Source of the DNA: Massilia timonae CCUG 45783
GTDB taxonomy: Bacteria; Pseudomonadota; Gammaproteobacteria; Burkholderiales; Burkholderiaceae_D
Length of the DNA stretch: 64,000 bases
Reading direction: 5' to 3'
NCBI RefSeq assembly: GCF_000315425.1
Contig: NZ_JH992925.1
Span: 124,001-188,000, forward strand
In this document: positions 60,947 through 64,000 of the stretch, piece after piece
Layout of the letters: each line of letters begins with the position of its first letter
How positions within the stretch are numbered: the stretch's first letter is position 1
The notes under the pieces: model-generated
Database searches by the model: none
Seen by the model: the letters and a program-made list of their open reading frames with translations, nothing else
What the model was told of the DNA's origin: nothing
Position numbers and translations under genes: made by a program

Positions 60947-61060
60947 TCTCTTTATAGGTTTATTTAATTCGATTGCGCCGTGCACTCTCCGAATAAAGCA
61001 TGCCTCTTTTGGTAGAGCCGTCGAATATGTGCATTGCGTCAATTCTTGAACACGAATTAT

Positions 61061-61082
61061 AATGCGAATCATTCTCATTATC
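61061..61082. promoter_or_regulatory. Fur box shared by the divergent iron operons
   Basis: AATGCGAATCATTCTCATTA plus TC matches the Fur consensus GATAATGATAATCATTATC at most positions, with the core GAATCATTCTCATT. It lies between the DUF4198 operon and the receptor gene, 22 bases before the receptor ATG, so iron-loaded Fur would block the receptor and probably both directions. Confidence 0.85.
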
Positions 61083-61104
61083 AAAACACTTTCAAGGAGT
61101 GATC

Positions 61105-63330
61105 ATGTTGCGCCCAGTGCCATCCGTTGTATCCCATCCAACGCCCGTCGCCCGCCTGGTGCGCCAGGCCACTGCACTGTGCGCAACCGCAGCCCTGCTG
61201 TCACCGCTGGCCGCGCTGGCGGCGGCCCTGGAGGCGCCGGACGAGATCGCGGCGGACGCCATCCCCACCGTCAACGTCACCGGCAAGCACGACGCCACCA
61301 CCGAGAAGAGCAAGTCCTTCACCACCCGTTCCTCGACCCTGTTCAAGGGCGAGCAGGACATCCGCGACACGCCGCAGCCGGTCACCGTCATCACCCGCCA
61401 GCTGATGGAAGAGCGCAATCTGCTCGACCTGACCGAGGTGCTGACCAATACCGCGGGCATCACGGTCGACTACACCGACAGCGAGCGCCTCGGCTACAAC
61501 TCGCGCGGCTTCGGCATCGATGCGATGCAGATCGATGGCCTGAGCTACAAGCAGTCCGGCTCGGCCTTCATCCAGCCCGACACGGCCATCCTGGACCGGG
61601 TCGAACTGCTGCGCGGCGCGTCGGGCATGCTGCGGGGTTCGGGCAACCCGTCGGCCACCGTCAATATGGTGCGCAAGCTGCCGACGTCCGGGTTCCAGGC
61701 CGCGGCCGGACTGACGGTCGGCTCGTGGGATCGCCGCCGTGTCGAGGTGGACGTGTCGACCCCGCTCAACGACAGCGGCTCGGTGCGCGGCCGGGTGGTG
61801 GCGGTCAAGGACAAGAAGGACTTCTTCCAGAAAGCGCGCGAAGAAGACCGCGAAGTGCTGTATGGCGTGGTCCAGGCCGACCTGACGCCGCGCACCACGG
61901 TCACCGCCTGGTTGCAGCACACCGACCTCGACGCCACCGGCGCCTGGGGCGGTATCCCGGGCAACTTCGACGGATCGTCGTTGAACATGCCGGACGACAC
62001 CTTCCTGAGCGCCGGCTGGAGCCGCTGGAACCGCTACAACGATCAGGCCCAGGTCGGCATCGAGCACCGCTTCGACAATGGCTGGAGCGTGCGTGCGAAT
62101 GCCGGCTATCTGGCGCTGCGCATCAAGCCCAACGGCTTCAAGCAGTCGTACATCGCGCGCACCAGCACCACCAATCCGTATTTGATGGACATCACGACGT
62201 CGCAGTACACCGGCGACGACAGCCGCCAGCAGGCGCTGAGCATCGTCGCCGACGGCCCGTTCGCGCTGTTCGGCCGCAAGCATGCGCTGGTGCTGGGCGC
62301 CGAGCGCGTGTACGACCGGACGATCGCGACCTATGGCGTGGGCAGCCTGTTCAAGCAGACGGTCGACATTCGTACCTTCGATCCGTACTCGAGCTATCCG
62401 GAGCGCGAGGTGACGACGATGCCGGCCGGCGGCAATCCGCCGACGGTGACGACCAATAACGGCGCCTTCGCCACCGCGCGTATCTCGCTGGCCGACCCGC
62501 TGACCCTTTCGCTGGGCGCGCGCCTGAGCTGGTGGGAAACCGAGAACCGCGCCAACGGCAGCGGCTACAAGGTGACGCGCGAAGCCACGCCGTATGTCGG
62601 CCTGGTCTATGACCTGTCGAACGAGATCAGCGCCTACACCAGCTATACCGAGATCTTCACGCCGCAGAACGTGCGCGGCGCCGACGGCAACCTGCTCGAG
62701 CCGATCACCGGCGAAGACATCGAGGTCGGCCTGAAAGGCGCGTTCTTCGGTGGCCGCCTGAACGCCTCGCTGGGCCTGTTCCAGATCGAGAACGTCGGCC
62801 GCGCGATCGAAGACACCTCGTCGATCGATCCTTGCCTGCCGTATTTCACCACTGGCTATTGCCGCATCGCCGGCGGCAAGCAACGCAGCGAAGGCCTGGA
62901 GGCCGAAGTGTCGGGCGAGCTCTTGCCTGGCTGGCAGGTGATGGCGGGTTATACCAACACCCGCACCAAATACCTGCGCGATACCGCCGCCAATACGGGC
63001 CAACCGCTGCGCAGCATCGATCCGAAACACCAGTTGCGCCTGTTCACCAGCTACAGCCCGAACCGCTCCGGCCCGGGCTGGACCGTCGGCGGCGGCGTGA
63101 ACATGCAGAGCGACTCGTATGTGCGCGGCAGCGGCCTGACCGCGACCCAGGGCGGCTACGCCATTGCCAATGCGATGGTGGCCTGGCGCTTCACCGATAC
63201 GCTGTCGGTGCAGGCCAACGTGAACAATTTGTTCGACAAGGTCTACTACAAGAAATTCGGTCCGACCGGGCTGGCCTGGTACTACGGCGATCCACGCAAT
63301 GTGTCGGTGAGCCTGCGCGGCAGTCTGTAA
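61105..63330 (+). CDS. TonB-dependent ferric-siderophore receptor (FhuE/FpvA-like)
   Basis: A 741-residue outer-membrane receptor. Signal peptide about 1-41, plug domain with DTPQPVTVITRQLMEE, RGFGIDAMQIDG and ELLRGASGMLRGSGNPSATVNMVRK, then a 22-strand barrel with the late VNNLFDKVYYKKFG block. The ATG at 61105 follows AAGGAG by five bases. Similarity is to hydroxamate-type receptors (FhuE, FpvA, FoxA); the exact siderophore is unknown. The C-terminus ends SLRGSL, not with the usual aromatic residue. Confidence 0.93.
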   Translation: MLRPVPSVVSHPTPVARLVRQATALCATAALLSPLAALAAALEAPDEIAADAIPTVNVTGKHDATTEKSKSFTTRSSTLFKGEQDIRDTPQPVTVITRQLMEERNLLDLTEVLTNTAGITVDYTDSERLGYNSRGFGIDAMQIDGLSYKQSGSAFIQPDTAILDRVELLRGASGMLRGSGNPSATVNMVRKLPTSGFQAAAGLTVGSWDRRRVEVDVSTPLNDSGSVRGRVVAVKDKKDFFQKAREEDREVLYGVVQADLTPRTTVTAWLQHTDLDATGAWGGIPGNFDGSSLNMPDDTFLSAGWSRWNRYNDQAQVGIEHRFDNGWSVRANAGYLALRIKPNGFKQSYIARTSTTNPYLMDITTSQYTGDDSRQQALSIVADGPFALFGRKHALVLGAERVYDRTIATYGVGSLFKQTVDIRTFDPYSSYPEREVTTMPAGGNPPTVTTNNGAFATARISLADPLTLSLGARLSWWETENRANGSGYKVTREATPYVGLVYDLSNEISAYTSYTEIFTPQNVRGADGNLLEPITGEDIEVGLKGAFFGGRLNASLGLFQIENVGRAIEDTSSIDPCLPYFTTGYCRIAGGKQRSEGLEAEVSGELLPGWQVMAGYTNTRTKYLRDTAANTGQPLRSIDPKHQLRLFTSYSPNRSGPGWTVGGGVNMQSDSYVRGSGLTATQGGYAIANAMVAWRFTDTLSVQANVNNLFDKVYYKKFGPTGLAWYYGDPRNVSVSLRGSL

Positions 63331-63421
63331 GACGCGTCGCCCAGCCCGCGCCGGGTGGGTTGGCTGTGCTGGGAGAACGAGCCGAGGTACAATCGTCGCC
63401 TCGTTCTTTCTCCCACATTCC

Positions 63422-64000
63422 ATGGTTTCTCGTCGTTCTTCCCTCGTGGCCTGCGCCGCGCTGCTGCTGGCGGCCTGCGGCAGCACCCCGACCCCGGCTC
63501 CCGTCGCCACGCCCGCGGTCGCGCCCCAGGCGGCGCCGCTTCCGCCCAAGAAAATCCGCATCGGCCTGGCCCTCGGCGGCGGCGCCGCGCGCGGCTTCGC
63601 CCATATCGGCGTGATCAAGGCCCTCGAGGCCCAGGGCATCTATCCGGAGATCGTGGTCGGCACCAGCGCCGGTTCGGTGGTCGGCTCGCTGTATGCATCG
63701 GGCCTGAACGGCTTCGCCCTGCAAAAGACGGCGCTGACGATGGACGAGGCGACCATCTCGGACTGGGCAATGCCGTGGCTGAGTAAATCCAGCGGCCTGC
63801 TCAAGGGCGAGGCGCTGCAGAATTATGTGAACAAGGCGATCGGCAATGTGCCGATGGAAAAGCTGAAATTGCGCTTCGGCGCCGTCGCCACGGATTTGAA
63901 AACCGGCCAGCCGATCCTGTTCAACCGCGGCAATACCGGCATGGCGGTGCGCGCGTCGTCCGCCGTGCCGAGCGTGTTCCAGCCGGTGAAGATCGGCAAC
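63422..64000 (+). CDS. patatin-like phospholipase lipoprotein (3' end outside the window)
   Basis: The first 193 residues of an NTE/RssA-type patatin protein. A lipoprotein signal peptide ends LLLAACGS (lipobox Cys about 19), followed by a Pro/Ala-rich linker. The patatin domain starts IGLALGGGAARGFAHIGVI (oxyanion hole GGGxxRG) and has the nucleophile elbow GTSAGS; the catalytic Asp lies beyond the edge. Expected to be anchored in the membrane facing the periplasm and to hydrolyse lipids. Confidence 0.9.
   Translation, partial: MVSRRSSLVACAALLLAACGSTPTPAPVATPAVAPQAAPLPPKKIRIGLALGGGAARGFAHIGVIKALEAQGIYPEIVVGTSAGSVVGSLYASGLNGFALQKTALTMDEATISDWAMPWLSKSSGLLKGEALQNYVNKAIGNVPMEKLKLRFGAVATDLKTGQPILFNRGNTGMAVRASSAVPSVFQPVKIGN

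Noticed and set aside
61201..63639. 812-codon open frame antisense to the TonB receptor gene
   Set aside because: No recognisable domain and a biased composition; the receptor on the plus strand is unambiguous.
1..64000. tRNA, rRNA and CRISPR loci
   Set aside because: No T-arm GGTTCGANTCC-type signature with matching acceptor stem, no rRNA sequence, and no regularly spaced repeat array with unique spacers was found by eye on either strand.

Overview
The window is high-GC DNA from a Gram-negative betaproteobacterium. Gene content and order (pstSCAB-phoU-phoB-phoR in one run, lplT divergent from alr-radA, tsaB-rimI-uracil-DNA glycosylase, Burkholderia-type porin, DUF1415/DUF1289, Bug/TctC binding protein) fit Oxalobacteraceae, most likely Massilia or a relative (Telluria, Pseudoduganella, Duganella). 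The genus is an inference from gene content. It looks like ordinary chromosome: no rRNA, tRNA, CRISPR array, phage or intact insertion sequence was seen.

Layout. 0-8 kb: a small unknown gene, a membrane CHASE/PAS/GGDEF/EAL c-di-GMP protein, and a four-gene minus-strand operon (GT39-type transferase, polyprenyl-phosphate GT2, flippase-like membrane protein, spermidine-synthase-like protein). 8-14 kb: a citrate module, with a CitMHS symporter, a TctDE-type two-component system, a porin and an orphan TctC binding protein. 14-20 kb: ExoD, a degenerate GGDEF protein, a Ppx/GppA phosphatase, an AI-2E-type permease, a histone-tail-like protein and a small HTH regulator. 19.7-31.6 kb: a PhnD-type (probably selenate-type) ABC operon, a methyltransferase, the ergothioneine genes egtD-egtB coupled to a YihY-type membrane protein, terC divergent from nhaR, a DUF1906 protein and selD. 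31.7-42.9 kb: rhlE, an MltD-type transglycosylase, DUF1415/DUF1289/DUF1993 proteins, a second large c-di-GMP protein, an orphan Tat-exported molybdenum hydroxylase subunit, a decayed LysR gene and a thioredoxin-like protein. 42.9-50.8 kb: tsaB, rimI, uracil-DNA glycosylase-like, DUF1853, a cluster of inverted repeats, lplT, alr, radA and a PilZ protein. 50.9-57.9 kb: a putative 38-aa membrane peptide, then the Pho system. 57.9-63.4 kb: an iron-uptake cluster (TonB receptor, DUF4198, DUF3649, PepSY protein, DUF3325) sharing one Fur box. The window ends inside a patatin-like lipoprotein gene.

The most informative signals are regulatory. CTGAAAG-N4-(C/T)TGAAAG followed exactly 11 bp later by TATAGT occurs before both the porin and citM, defining a probable TctD operator. 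The citM leader also carries a relic of a porin start (RBS plus about 14 signal-peptide codons) ending one base before the citM ATG. Two pho boxes precede pstS, and a pho-box-like pair with the same spacing to its -10 precedes the Ppx/GppA gene. terC has a 13-codon upstream ORF with a strong Shine-Dalgarno whose stop overlaps the terC ATG. A selenate-type importer, egtD-egtB and selD lie within 12 kb. A membrane GGDEF protein has lost its active site (VGVEF) but keeps the RxxD inhibitory-site motif, suggesting a c-di-GMP receptor.
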